From assembly GCA_036271315.1 (NCBI GenBank), contig DATBAV010000038.1, forward strand, positions 1 to 64,000: a stretch of DNA of 64,000 nt, in the 5' to 3' direction. The notes beneath the pieces are model-generated. The model searched no databases. It worked only from the letters and a program-made list of their open reading frames with translations, and was not told the DNA's origin. This document shows, in pieces, positions 8,601 through 17,204 of the stretch. Every line of letters starts with the position of its first letter. The first letter of the stretch is position 1. Source of the stretch: VRUE01 sp036271315. Lineage in GTDB: Bacteria > Actinomycetota > Thermoleophilia > Solirubrobacterales > 70-9. A program made the translations under genes and the position numbers.

Positions 8601-11021
8601 GTGGCAAAGACTCTGCACGCGTACAAGGCGAAGCCCTACTCCTACGAGGAGGCGCAGGCGCTCTCGGCCGAGCTAGGGCTGAGCGAGCCGGTGGCAATCG
8701 CGCTGGTGCGGCGTGGCTATCGAACGCCGGAGGAAGCGCGGGCGTTCCTCGCCGCTGACGAGTGGCACGAGCCAGGGGAGTTCGCGGCGATGGGTCCAAT
8801 CGTCGAGTGTGTTCTCGCTGCCGTCGCGGAGGGCAAGCGGATCACGGTCCACGGCGACTTCGACGTCGACGGTGTGTGCGCCACCACCATCCTCGTCAGC
8901 ACCCTGCGCGATCTTGGCACCGAGTGCGACTGGCTGATTCCGGATCGCCTGACGGACGGGTATGGGCTCAGCTCTGAGAACGTCAGGAAGCTGGCCGAGC
9001 GGGGGACGTCGTTGATCGTCACTGCTGACTGCGGGATCACGGCTGTCGCCGAGGTGGAGCTGGCGAAGCAGCTCGGTATGAAGGTCGTCGTTACCGATCA
9101 CCATCAGGCGGGGGAGACCTTGCCCGATTGTCCGATCTTGCACCCGGGACTCGATGAGGGGTATCCGTTTGCTGAGCTGTGTGGGACCGCGGTGGCTTGG
9201 AAGCTTGCGACAGCGTTGCGGGGGGCCGCCTCTCACAACGATCTCGATCTTGTCGCGCTGGCGACGGTTGCCGATTTGGTGCCGCTGGTCGGGGAGAACC
9301 GCACACTCGTCAAGCGCGGGTTGGAAGAGGTGCGGCGGGCTCAGCGACCGGGGCTGAGGGCGTTGATTGCGGCGGCTAAATGCGAGCCGACCAGGCTCGA
9401 CGAGGGTGATCTGGCTTTCAAGCTGGCGCCGAGGATCAACGCTGCGGGCAGGCTCTATCGAGCTGACGCCGGGGTGGAGCTATTTCTTACCGACGACGAG
9501 GCAAGAGCTGCCGAGATCGCCAATGAGTTGAGCAGGGCCAATGGGGAGCGGCGGGCTACTGAGCGGGAGGTGGCGAATGAGGCCGAGGCGGCGCTACGGG
9601 AGCTGCCGGATGAGTTGCGGGAAGCGTCGGGACTGGTTGTCGCTGGCGAGGGATGGCACCCGGGTGTCATTGGCATCGTTGCCTCGCGGCTGGTTGAGCG
9701 GTATCACCGGCCCGTCGTGGTGATCTCGCTCGAGGCGGACGGGTCGGGGCGCGGGTCGGGGCGGAGCATTCCTGGGTTCGACCTGCTCGCTGGTCTTGAG
9801 GCCTGCTCCGAGTATCTAGGTAGCTTCGGTGGGCACAAGGCTGCTGCTGGGCTGGAGTTGAAGGCTGGGGAGTTGCCCGCGTTTCGGGAGGCCTTTGCGG
9901 CCTATGCGAACAGCTTGCTCGGGCCCGAGGACCTGAAGCGGACGGAGCGGATCGATGCGGTTGTTGGTGGCGCTTCGCTGGGGTTGGATTTGGCTGAAGA
10001 GCTGAAGCAGTTGGCGCCGTTTGGGATGGGGAATCCTGGGGTGCGGTTGCTGGTGCCCTCGGCGCGGGTGCGGGACGTGCGGACGATGGGGGAAGGCAAG
10101 CACGCGCGGTTCAGCCTGCATAGCGGGTCGCACAAGGCGCTCGGGGTGGCCTTTGGCCGGCCATCGCTCGGTGTCGGCGAGGACGATCCGGTCGATGTGG
10201 CGGTGCGGCTTGAAGTGAACCACTGGAACGGGGCGGTCGAGCCGCAGGTGGTGTTGGGGGAGGTCTACCCGCGTGCCGCCGAGGAGAAGGTGCTCGAAGC
10301 GGCTCAGTGGTGGCAGCGCTTCGAGGCCGAGCTGGCGCGGGATCCGGTCGCTGCGCCGCCGCTCGATCCAGCGGTTGCCGGCGATTTTCAGCGCCAGACC
10401 TGCGTCAGCGCCAACGCGCCCGCCGCGGTGATCAACGAGCTCGCCTCCTGCGGGGGTGAGGTCCTGGCGCTCACCGCCGATGCCGGACTCCGCGCCGGCA
10501 TGGCCTGCGAGGGGGCGCGCGTGGCCGATTACGCCGAGCTGGAACGCGATCCCGAGCTGGTCGCGGACTTCGACCACGTGGTTCTGGTGGATCCGCCGCC
10601 GAGCTCCGAGCTGCTGGCGCTCGCCTCCCGCAGCCCGGTCGAGGGCGGCTACCTGCATCGCGTCTGGGGCGAGGCCGAGTGGCGCTTTGCGCTCAGCACC
10701 GCAGCGACGCAACTGGCCCAGCGCCCGACCCTGATCGCGCTCTTCCGCGACCTGCGCGAAGCGGGCGAGGCGAGTGGGGAGGACCTGCGCGAGGCCTTGA
10801 TCGGCAGTGCGCTGCAGGCGCGCAGCCCCGAGACCGCGGCCCGCTGTTTCCGCATACTCGGCGAGCTCGGCCTGGTGCGCGGAGAGCCCGTCGCTGGCGG
10901 CGGGGTGGTGGGGGTCGTATCCTCAGAGGGGACAGATCTGGAGCGCTCAGCGTCATATCGCGCTTACAGCGCCCGCCACGAGGAGGCTCGCCAATACCTC
11001 GAAGCACACCGACAACCGTAG
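8601..11021 (+). CDS. recJ: Single-stranded-DNA-specific exonuclease RecJ
   Basis: 806 residues, GTG start, longer than the roughly 570-residue E. coli enzyme because of a C-terminal extension of about 240 residues. RecJ degrades 5'-ended single-stranded DNA during recombination and repair. DHH-family motifs are present: HGDFDVDGVCATT (Asp86-Asp90), ADCGI, VTDHHQ (Asp166-His168), HPG and the DHHA1 block SGRGSGRSIPGFDLLAGLEACSEYLGSFGGHKAAAG. An OB-fold region (EPQVVLGEVYPR) follows. Codon use changes inside the gene: from about 8,980 to 10,280 it uses many GGG, GCT, GTT and TTG codons, while both flanks prefer GGC, GCC, GTC and CTC/CTG. Confidence 0.93.
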   Translation: MAKTLHAYKAKPYSYEEAQALSAELGLSEPVAIALVRRGYRTPEEARAFLAADEWHEPGEFAAMGPIVECVLAAVAEGKRITVHGDFDVDGVCATTILVSTLRDLGTECDWLIPDRLTDGYGLSSENVRKLAERGTSLIVTADCGITAVAEVELAKQLGMKVVVTDHHQAGETLPDCPILHPGLDEGYPFAELCGTAVAWKLATALRGAASHNDLDLVALATVADLVPLVGENRTLVKRGLEEVRRAQRPGLRALIAAAKCEPTRLDEGDLAFKLAPRINAAGRLYRADAGVELFLTDDEARAAEIANELSRANGERRATEREVANEAEAALRELPDELREASGLVVAGEGWHPGVIGIVASRLVERYHRPVVVISLEADGSGRGSGRSIPGFDLLAGLEACSEYLGSFGGHKAAAGLELKAGELPAFREAFAAYANSLLGPEDLKRTERIDAVVGGASLGLDLAEELKQLAPFGMGNPGVRLLVPSARVRDVRTMGEGKHARFSLHSGSHKALGVAFGRPSLGVGEDDPVDVAVRLEVNHWNGAVEPQVVLGEVYPRAAEEKVLEAAQWWQRFEAELARDPVAAPPLDPAVAGDFQRQTCVSANAPAAVINELASCGGEVLALTADAGLRAGMACEGARVADYAELERDPELVADFDHVVLVDPPPSSELLALASRSPVEGGYLHRVWGEAEWRFALSTAATQLAQRPTLIALFRDLREAGEASGEDLREALIGSALQARSPETAARCFRILGELGLVRGEPVAGGGVVGVVSSEGTDLERSASYRAYSARHEEARQYLEAHRQP

Positions 11022-11119
11022 CCAGCCAGGAGCTCCTGGCCGATCTCTTTGCCGTAGTCGAGGAGTTCGACTCCTCGGGCGGCGCCGATGCTGCCGTCAA
11101 TGGCGACGGCGGCGTTGCC

Positions 11120-13258
11120 GTGTCGGTGGCGGCGATCGATCGCATCGCGATCAAGCACGCCTTCGACTTCGCCTGCGACCGCCATGCCGACCAGCTGCGC
11201 CACTCGGGCGATGAGTTCATCACCCACCCCGTGGGCGTCGCCCAGATCTGCGCCGGCATGCGGCTCGACACCGCGACCCTCTGCTCCGCCCTGCTGCACG
11301 ACACAGTTGAGGACACCAGCGCCAGCCTGGAGGAGATCCGGGCCGAGTTCGGCGAGGAGATCGCTCAGCTCGTCGACGGCGTCACCAAGCTGACCGGGAT
11401 CGCCTTCGAGAGCCGCGACGAGCGCCAGGCCGAGAACTACCGCAAGATGATGGTGGCGATGGCCACCGACGTCAGGGTGATCCTGATCAAGTTGGCCGAC
11501 CGCCTGCACAACATGCGCACGCTGGGCGCCCTGCCCAAGCAGAAGCAGATGTCGAAGTCGCGCGAGACGCTGGAAATCTACGCGCCGCTCGCCCACCGGC
11601 TGGGAATCCACGCGATCAAGTGGGAGCTGGAGGACCTCGCCTTCGCCACCCTGCACCCGCGCAAGTACGCCGAGATCAAGCAGCTCGTCTCCCAGCAGCG
11701 CAACGAGCGCGAGGTCTACGTCGAAGAGGCCGGCAAATTCCTCTCCGGCGAGCTGCTCGACGTTGGCATCGAGGCCGATATCTCCGGCCGTGCCAAGCAC
11801 TTCTACTCGATCTACACGAAGATGACCAAGAAGGGCCGGGAGTTCAACGAGATCTTCGACCTGACCGCGATGCGGGTGATCGTCGGCTCGGTCAAGGACT
11901 GCTACGGCGCTATCGGCGTCATCCACTCGCTCTGGAAGCCGCTGCCCGGGCGCTTCAAGGACTTCGTCGCGATGCCGAAGGCCAACATGTACCAGGCGCT
12001 GCACACGACCGTGATCGGGCCGGAAGGCAAGCCGCTGGAGATCCAGATCCGCACCGACGAGATGCACAGCCTCGCCGAGTACGGCATCGCCGCTCACGTC
12101 GCCTACAAGGAGGGCGCCGCCGCCGATCCTCAGAAGGAGAAGATGACCTGGCTGCGCCAGCTGGTCGAGGCTGAGGGCGAGCAGGATCCGGCCGAGTTCC
12201 TCGAGTCGCTCAAGGTCGACCTCTTCGAGGACGAAGTCTTCGTCTTCACCCCGAAGGGCGAAGTGAAGAACCTCTCGGCCGGCTCGACCCCGCTTGACTT
12301 TGCCTACGCGGTCCACACCGACGTCGGCCACGCCTGCGTTGGCGCCAAGGTGAACGGCTCGATCGTGCCGCTGCACTACCAGCTGCGCTCTGGCGACATC
12401 GTCGAGGTGCTGACCGCAAAGCAGAAGCGCGGCCCCTCGCGCGACTGGCTGAAGCTGGTGCGGACGAGCCGCGCTCGCAACAAGATCCGCGCCTTCTTCA
12501 AGGAGGAGAGCCGCGAGGACGCCGAGAAAAAGGGCCGCGAAGGGCTGGAGGAAGCACTGCGCACGCGCGGCCTGCCGATGCAGAAAGTCGCCGCCTCGCC
12601 GCTGCTGGTCGACGTGATCCGCGAGATGGGCTTCCGCAAGGCGACCGAGTTCTACATCGCCCTCGGCCAGGGCAAAATCTCGACCAAGGCGGTCGCCAAC
12701 AAGCTGATGCAGCGCTTGAAGGCGGGGGAGGCGGTCGAGGACACCGACCCGCTCGGTCTTGCCGGTGGCCATCGCGAGGACAAGGCGCGGCGGACCAAGG
12801 ACGCCTCCAACTACGGGATCAGCGTCAAGGGCGCCGCCAACGTCGCGGTGCGCCTGGCCAAGTGCTGCCGGCCGGTCCCCGGCGACGATATAGCGGGTTA
12901 TGTATCCCTGGGCCGGGGAATCACCATCCACCGCACCGACTGCAAGAACATGAAGGCGCTGAAGCGGGCACCGGAAAGGTTCGTCGACGTCAGCTGGGAC
13001 GGAGAGAACGAGTCCTCATACCGGGTCGAGCTGCAGATCGACGCCTACGATCGCACTCGCCTGCTCGAGGATCTCTCGCGCACCTTCTCGGAGGCCGGCA
13101 TCAACATCATCGGCGCCAGTTGCACGACCAACCACCCGATGGTGAAAAACACCTTCGTAATCGAGGTTGGCGACACCGAGCAGCTCAAGCAGTGCATCGC
13201 CCGCCTGCGCAACGTCGAGTCGGTCTTCGACGCTTACCGGATCACCCCGGCGGCCTGA
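11120..13258 (+). CDS. rel: Bifunctional (p)ppGpp synthetase/hydrolase Rel
   Basis: About 712 residues from the GTG at 11120. Rel makes and degrades the stringent-response alarmone (p)ppGpp. The N-terminal HD hydrolase has RHSGDEFITHPVGVA, LLHDTVEDT and KLADRLHNMRTL. The synthetase follows, with SGRAKHFYSIYTKM, DLTAMRVIV and PGRFKDFVAMPKANMYQALHT; the RxKD form (RFKD) is the one associated with bifunctional enzymes. A TGS domain (FVFTPKGEVKNLSAGSTPLDFAYAVH, split by me here as FVFTPKGEV and TPLDFAYAVH), a conserved KCCRPVPGDDIAGYVS block and a C-terminal ACT domain end the protein. The reading frame is open and coding-like for another 95 bases upstream, back to the recJ stop, but has no ATG, GTG or TTG there, so the start is uncertain. 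Confidence 0.92.
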   Translation: MSVAAIDRIAIKHAFDFACDRHADQLRHSGDEFITHPVGVAQICAGMRLDTATLCSALLHDTVEDTSASLEEIRAEFGEEIAQLVDGVTKLTGIAFESRDERQAENYRKMMVAMATDVRVILIKLADRLHNMRTLGALPKQKQMSKSRETLEIYAPLAHRLGIHAIKWELEDLAFATLHPRKYAEIKQLVSQQRNEREVYVEEAGKFLSGELLDVGIEADISGRAKHFYSIYTKMTKKGREFNEIFDLTAMRVIVGSVKDCYGAIGVIHSLWKPLPGRFKDFVAMPKANMYQALHTTVIGPEGKPLEIQIRTDEMHSLAEYGIAAHVAYKEGAAADPQKEKMTWLRQLVEAEGEQDPAEFLESLKVDLFEDEVFVFTPKGEVKNLSAGSTPLDFAYAVHTDVGHACVGAKVNGSIVPLHYQLRSGDIVEVLTAKQKRGPSRDWLKLVRTSRARNKIRAFFKEESREDAEKKGREGLEEALRTRGLPMQKVAASPLLVDVIREMGFRKATEFYIALGQGKISTKAVANKLMQRLKAGEAVEDTDPLGLAGGHREDKARRTKDASNYGISVKGAANVAVRLAKCCRPVPGDDIAGYVSLGRGITIHRTDCKNMKALKRAPERFVDVSWDGENESSYRVELQIDAYDRTRLLEDLSRTFSEAGINIIGASCTTNHPMVKNTFVIEVGDTEQLKQCIARLRNVESVFDAYRITPAA

Positions 13259-13265
13259 CGGAGGG

Positions 13266-13280
13266 TCGGCCGCTGGCCGA
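13266..13280 (+). terminator. Hairpin after rel (weak terminator candidate)
   Basis: TCGGCC-GCT-GGCCGA is a perfect 6-bp stem eight bases after the rel stop. A second 7-bp inverted repeat, GATCGGC/GCCGATC (13302-13308 and 13326-13332), follows. Neither has a T-tract, so an intrinsic terminator is only a possibility. Confidence 0.3.
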
Positions 13281-13405
13281 GCCGCACGTCGGGTGCCGAT
13301 GGATCGGCGATCTTGTCTAAAACTTGCCGATCGGGGGTAAAGAGGGGGTAGGATTGGCCAGCGGGCCAGATCGGGCGTTGGCAATGCGGAGGAGGGGGAT
13401 TGGTA

Positions 13406-13771
13406 GTGACCACGGTCAGGGTCAGGTTGGGTGCGTTTGCCGGCGGGATGCTGGCGTGGCAGCATCAGCGAGATGCCGGGTCCGGCGCCGAGCCGAGTCC
13501 CGACGACGTCCTCAGGGTGATTCGCTTCTATCTGAAGGAAAGGGGCAGCGGCGACATCGGCTGGTCTTATCCCGATCTCCTGCGCGAGGGGAGTCCCGAG
13601 GAGGAGGTGGAGATCGAGCTCGATATCGAGGACTCGCTCTGGCGTGAGGTGAGGCTCGAGGCGGCCCGGCAGCGCGTGAGCGTTACCCAGCTGCTCGAGC
13701 ACGCGGCCCTCTACTACGCAGCGGAGCTCGACGCGGGACGCCTCACCGAGAGGATCCTGGAGGAGAGCTGA
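13406..13771 (+). CDS. Small protein with ribbon-helix-helix-like C-terminus (paralogue A)
   Basis: About 121 residues. A long GGAGGAGGGGG tract (13388-13398) precedes two possible starts, TTG at 13400 and GTG at 13406; the GTG matches the start of the paralogue at 14741. The N-terminus reads VRVRLGAFAGG. The C-terminal third, VEIELDIEDSLWREVRLEAARQR then VSVTQLLEHAALYYAAELD, has the strand-helix-helix layout of ribbon-helix-helix (CopG/Arc-like) DNA-binding proteins. It converges on the sigma-factor gene with 16 bases between stops. The same architecture recurs in the gene on the other side of the sigma gene. No function can be assigned beyond possible DNA binding. Confidence 0.7.
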   Translation: MTTVRVRLGAFAGGMLAWQHQRDAGSGAEPSPDDVLRVIRFYLKERGSGDIGWSYPDLLREGSPEEEVEIELDIEDSLWREVRLEAARQRVSVTQLLEHAALYYAAELDAGRLTERILEES

Positions 13772-13787
13772 GGGAGAGCCTCAGGGG

Positions 13788-14408
13788 CTAGGCGCCCGCC
13801 ACCACCGGCGAGGCCCCCAGCTCGGCGAGCTTTGCCTGCAGGGTGCGGCGGCCGCGATGGTGAAGGCCGTGCACGGAGCTCTCTGACTTTTTCAGCGTGG
13901 CGGCGATTTCAACCGGGGAGAGACCGGCGATGTGCCTGAGGATGAGCACCTCGCGCTGATCTTCTGGCAGCTCCTCGAGTGCGAGGCGAAGATCGCGACC
14001 GCGCTCCTGGCCCATCTGGGCCTGACCGCTGTCGGTGATGCGCACTTCCTCGGTCGGCACCGCACGCCTGGCGCGCAGGTGGTCGAGGGAGGCGTTGCGT
14101 GCCACCCGCATGATCCAGGCGGCAAAGGGAACCTCGCGCGGCTCGTACTTGTTGATCGCCTTCATCAGCTTGGCGAAGATATTCTGGGTGATGTCTTCGG
14201 CCTCGTGGTGGTCCTTGACCAAGCTGTTGACGAAGCGTTGAACGTCAGGGGCGTAGCGCACGTATAGGAAATGCAAACCCTCGCTGTTGCCAGCTTGGGC
14301 CTGCTCGATGGCCTGCAGGACGAGGCGGCTGTTTCCAGACCCTGAGGCTGATGCCTCGGAGAAGCCCGTCAAGTTATTGGGGCGAAGCTCTGTATCACGA
14401 CTGGTCAC
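13788..14408 (-). CDS. ECF-type RNA polymerase sigma factor
   Basis: 206 residues from a GTG with a strong GGGAGGA ribosome binding site six bases upstream; an in-frame ATG at 14456 lacks one. Region 2 is clear: FLYVRYAPDVQRFVNSLV, EAEDITQNIFAKLM and PFAAWIMRVARNASLDHLR. Region 4 is LRLALEELPEDQREVLILRH followed by AGLSPVEIAATLKKSESSVHGL, a helix-turn-helix for the -35 element. Group IV (ECF) sigma factors lack regions 1 and 3, as here. No anti-sigma factor gene is adjacent; instead small paralogous genes lie on each side. Confidence 0.92.
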   Translation of the reverse strand: MTSRDTELRPNNLTGFSEASASGSGNSRLVLQAIEQAQAGNSEGLHFLYVRYAPDVQRFVNSLVKDHHEAEDITQNIFAKLMKAINKYEPREVPFAAWIMRVARNASLDHLRARRAVPTEEVRITDSGQAQMGQERGRDLRLALEELPEDQREVLILRHIAGLSPVEIAATLKKSESSVHGLHHRGRRTLQAKLAELGASPVVAGA

Positions 14409-14740
14409 AGCGTCCTCCCGACGCGTTGTCTTGCTTTGTCTGCAAGTGGGGCTCATGGGGCCCCTATGTTCGAAGGTCAAAGAATTTCTCCTAAAACGCG
14501 AAGTCCTCCTTGACCGAATATCCGCAACTACCGAAAAATGTGAAGATGCTTCGGTTAGCCGCGGCCAGAAGAAATAGTGGCCCTTCGTCTGAAAGTCAAT
14601 GCCCAATATTCGTCTAAATCTCAGCCTCAAGGCTCAAGTGGCTGCAAATGCACAGGTATCAGGGGCTGAAGTTAGGAGGATTGAGGGAAATGAGGTGAAA
14701 ATCTTGGGCATGCCCATAGTTGTTATAGGTGGTGCGCAAC
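14409..14740 (+). other. 332-base intergenic region between divergent sigma and paralogue B genes
   Basis: No convincing coding sequence. The stretch is noticeably richer in A/T than its surroundings (for example around 14500-14580 and 14690-14730), as expected for a control region, and must hold the promoters of both the minus-strand sigma gene and the plus-strand small gene. An open frame starting at 14599 runs into the small gene in another frame and looks spurious. I could not pick a specific promoter with confidence. Confidence 0.5.
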
Positions 14741-15073
14741 GTGAAAATCCCTCTCGGAACATTTGCTTGCAACGGAATCGAGGCTTGTCTCGACTCCGAT
14801 ATCGCTGCCGCCGTGCGCGCGGCGCTGAGCGACTTCACCCAGCGCCTCGAATCCGGCCGCGCACCCGTTGACCTTCCCAGGGAGCCGCTCGGGGCCGTCT
14901 CAGCCGAGCCGGCGATGGCAGTGGACCTTCCCCTCGATGAGCGCACCTGGCAGCTCCTGCAGCGCGAGGCACGCCGCCAGGGCACCACGGTGAGCCAACT
15001 GGCCACCCACTCCGTCCTGGTCTACCTCGCCGAGCTGGACCGCCTCACGCCCCCCAACAGCGCAACGGCTTAA
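14741..15073 (+). CDS. Small protein with ribbon-helix-helix-like C-terminus (paralogue B)
   Basis: About 110 residues from the GTG at 14741, which has AGGTGG eight bases upstream; GTG codons at 14729 and 14732 are alternatives. The N-terminus VKIPLGTFACNG matches VRVRLGAFAGG of paralogue A, and the C-terminal part, MAVDLPLDERTWQLLQREAR then TTVSQLATHSVLVYLAELD, aligns over its full length with paralogue A. The middle portions differ. The two genes flank the ECF sigma gene, so they probably arose by duplication and may share its regulon; that is inference. Confidence 0.68.
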   Translation: MKIPLGTFACNGIEACLDSDIAAAVRAALSDFTQRLESGRAPVDLPREPLGAVSAEPAMAVDLPLDERTWQLLQREARRQGTTVSQLATHSVLVYLAELDRLTPPNSATA

Positions 15074-15187
15074 GCCCTATCTGCTCACCGCAGCGGCCCA
15101 GGCTCTGCCTGAAGCAATGCGCCGGTTGAGCCCCTGCCCTAAGCAACGCGATGGTCTGGCGCCTGTGTGGGCTAGGGCGAGCGCTTC

Positions 15188-15299
15188 GGGCCTGTCCCGG
15201 TAGGGATGGAACGTCTTGTACTTTTTCGCGTTGTTGAGGCGCGGCCGTAGGCCGCGACATCGCGAAAAAGTTAAGTGGAATCCCTACCGGGACAGGCCC
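15188..15299. repeat. 112-bp nested palindrome between convergent genes
   Basis: The outer arms (15188-15207 and 15280-15299) are perfect 20-base inverted copies beginning GGGCCTGTCCC and ending TAGGGAT. Inside lie an 11-base pair ACTTTTTCGCG/CGCGAAAAAGT (15220-15230, 15261-15271) and a central CGCGGCC-GTA-GGCCGCG. The right end touches the stop codon of the minus-strand dehydrogenase gene. It could be a bidirectional terminator, or a copy of a dispersed palindromic element; compare the element at 23827-23919, which has the same GTAGGGAT/ATCCCTAC core. Confidence 0.85.
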
Positions 15300-16369
15300 T
15301 AAACAGTCGCGATTTCGCCACGGGCGCTACTCAGCACGCTGTCCACCGAAGCAACCGGAACCGGTTCCCCCTGAGCGTGCAGCGACTGCTCGAGCGCTTC
15401 CAGGCCAAGCACGATCTCGACCCCGAGGCGGCCGTTGGAGACCGGTGTGGTGCCCTCGCGGATCGCCGAGGCGAAGTCGCTGAGCTCCTGGCCCAGCGGC
15501 TCCAGGGCCTGCAGGCGCGGAGCGATCATGTCGCCCGTGCGGTAAGTGAGGCGGTACTCGCCGAAGTTGGCCGGTGGCGCGTCGAAGTCGAGGCCGCGAT
15601 CGTAGATGCGGACCGAGTCGTCGGCGGCGGTGTCCTCGTACTGGACCATGCGCTTGCTGCCGACCACGTTCATCTGACGCAGCTTGCGCGGAGCCAGCCA
15701 GGAGAGTTGTACGTTCGCCTGGGTGCCACCCTCGAAGCGCAGGGTGAGGAAGGCGGTCTCGTGGATGCTCTCGCGGAAGACGCTGCGGCCGTTGGCCGAG
15801 ACCTCGACCAGCGGCTTGCCCAGCCAGTGCAGCAGGATCGAGAGATCGTGCGGCGCCAGGTCGAGGACGACGCCGTCGGGCTGGTAGAGCCCGAGGTTCA
15901 TCCGCGAGGAGGTGACGAAGTAGATCTCGCCCAGCTCGTCTTCCTGGATCAGGTCGCGGACCTTGTTGACCGCGGGGCTGTAGAGGAAGGTATGACCGGG
16001 CATCAGCACCAGGTCGCGCTCCTCGGCCATCGCGACCAGCTGGGCCGCCTCCTCGGAGCGCCGCGCCAGCGGCTTCTCGACCAGGACGTGCTTGCCGGCT
16101 TCTAGGGCGCGGCTGACGAGCGGGAAGTGGGTGTGGGGCGGGGTCGCGATCGCGACTGCCTCGACTCGGGGATCGGCCAGCGCCGTGTCGAGTTCGCGCT
16201 CGATCCAGACGCCGGGGTGGCGGCGGCGGAAGTCGTTGATGCGGCTCTCGTCGAGCTCGCAGAGGCCCATCAGCCGGAACTCCGGCCGCTCGACCACGTT
16301 GCGGACGATGTTCGGTCCCCAGTAGCCGTAGCCGACCACCATCGTCCCGATTGCGTTTGCTGGATTCAT
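15299..16369 (-). CDS. Gfo/Idh/MocA-family sugar dehydrogenase
   Basis: 356 residues. The N-terminal Rossmann domain shows GTMVVGYGYWGPNIVRNV, ATPPHTHFPL and the family EKP motif in GKHVLVEKPLA (Lys of EKP is near the active site). The C-terminal domain has DLAPHDLSILLHWLG, where His is a usual catalytic residue. Such enzymes oxidise or reduce sugars or nucleotide sugars with NAD(P). Its ATG overlaps the stop of the priming transferase gene (ATGA), tying it to polysaccharide synthesis. The substrate is unknown; a nucleotide-sugar 3-dehydrogenase of the WbpB/WlbA type is possible. Confidence 0.88.
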   Translation of the reverse strand: MNPANAIGTMVVGYGYWGPNIVRNVVERPEFRLMGLCELDESRINDFRRRHPGVWIERELDTALADPRVEAVAIATPPHTHFPLVSRALEAGKHVLVEKPLARRSEEAAQLVAMAEERDLVLMPGHTFLYSPAVNKVRDLIQEDELGEIYFVTSSRMNLGLYQPDGVVLDLAPHDLSILLHWLGKPLVEVSANGRSVFRESIHETAFLTLRFEGGTQANVQLSWLAPRKLRQMNVVGSKRMVQYEDTAADDSVRIYDRGLDFDAPPANFGEYRLTYRTGDMIAPRLQALEPLGQELSDFASAIREGTTPVSNGRLGVEIVLGLEALEQSLHAQGEPVPVASVDSVLSSARGEIATV

Positions 16370-17049
16370 GCTGCCCCCCTTCTGGCCAGCACCGTGAGGG
16401 GCGTGCGGGCGAGGATTGAAAGATCAAGAAGCAAGGAACGTCGTTCGGCGTATTCGATGTCGAGCCGGACCATTTCCTCGTAAGTGCGTTCGTTGCGGCC
16501 ACTGACCTGCCAGAGGCCGGTCAGACCGGGTTTGACGGCGAAGCGGTCCAGGTACCAGCTCGGGTACTCGGCGACCTCGTAGGGGATCGCCGGTCGCGGG
16601 CCGACCAGCGACATGTCGCCGCTGACCACGTTGAAGAGTTGCGGCAGCTCGTCGAGGCTCCAGCGCCTGATCCAGCGGCCGACCGGGGTGATCCGATCGT
16701 CGACGGCGAGCTTGTAGAGGTTCTTGCGCCCGCCGGTCTGCGCCTTGCCTTTGATTAGTGAGGTGACGTAATCGCGATGGCCGCCGGGATCGGCGTCCGT
16801 GCGCATGCTGCGGAACTTGAAGACGGTGAACTCGCGCTCGCCGTAACCGACGCGGCGCTGGCGGAAGAGCGCGGGGCCGCTGCTGTCGAGCCGGATCGCG
16901 ATTGCCACGGCGATCAGCAGTGGCGAGAGCAGCACGATCGTTGCACCGGCGATGGTGAGGTCGAGCAGGCGCCGGACGAGCCCTGGCAGCAGCGGTTCGC
17001 CGGCGATGCGGTCAAGCGGCTGCTCCCGAGTGAGTTCGTGTGCCTCCAT
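16366..17049 (-). CDS. Polyprenyl-phosphate sugar-1-phosphate transferase (priming transferase)
   Basis: 227 residues from the ATG at 17049; it may start at an upstream TTG or GTG, since no ribosome binding site decides. One membrane segment (LTIAGATIVLLSPLLIAVAIAI) precedes the catalytic blocks of the WcaJ/WbaP/PglC family: FRQRRVGYGEREFTVFKFRSM, RWSLDELPQLFNVVSGDMSL, VGPRPAIPYE and KPGLTGLWQVSGRN. It transfers a sugar-1-phosphate from a nucleotide sugar to undecaprenyl phosphate, starting repeat-unit assembly. It lacks the long multi-TM N-terminus of full-size WcaJ and so resembles the short monotopic PglC form. It is divergent from the epimerase gene across about 155 bases. Confidence 0.9.
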   Translation of the reverse strand: MEAHELTREQPLDRIAGEPLLPGLVRRLLDLTIAGATIVLLSPLLIAVAIAIRLDSSGPALFRQRRVGYGEREFTVFKFRSMRTDADPGGHRDYVTSLIKGKAQTGGRKNLYKLAVDDRITPVGRWIRRWSLDELPQLFNVVSGDMSLVGPRPAIPYEVAEYPSWYLDRFAVKPGLTGLWQVSGRNERTYEEMVRLDIEYAERRSLLLDLSILARTPLTVLARRGAA

Positions 17050-17204
17050 ATCGCTATTGGACAAACGCTCGTCGCCCGCCAGCACTTGCGCCGCGAGATG
17101 AGAGATGGGTGAAAGGGAAGTCTGAAAAACGGCCGAGCCAGAAAATTTCACCGAGCAGTGCCCGGGGCGTGCAAAAACTGGGCTGCTCGCCCGTTGATTG
17201 AGCA

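Noticed and set aside
10964..12931. 655-codon minus-strand open frame opposite rel
   Set aside because: Composition is typical of antisense shadow frames and the plus strand encodes an unmistakable Rel protein.
13324..13647. Alternative 107-codon plus-strand frame overlapping paralogue A
   Set aside because: Arg/Gly-rich shadow; the paralogue frame has a strong ribosome binding site and a homologue at 14741.
14599..14871. Plus-strand open frame starting MPNIRLNLSLKAQ
   Set aside because: It runs into the small RHH-like gene in another frame, has no ribosome binding site and loses protein-like composition after about 55 codons.
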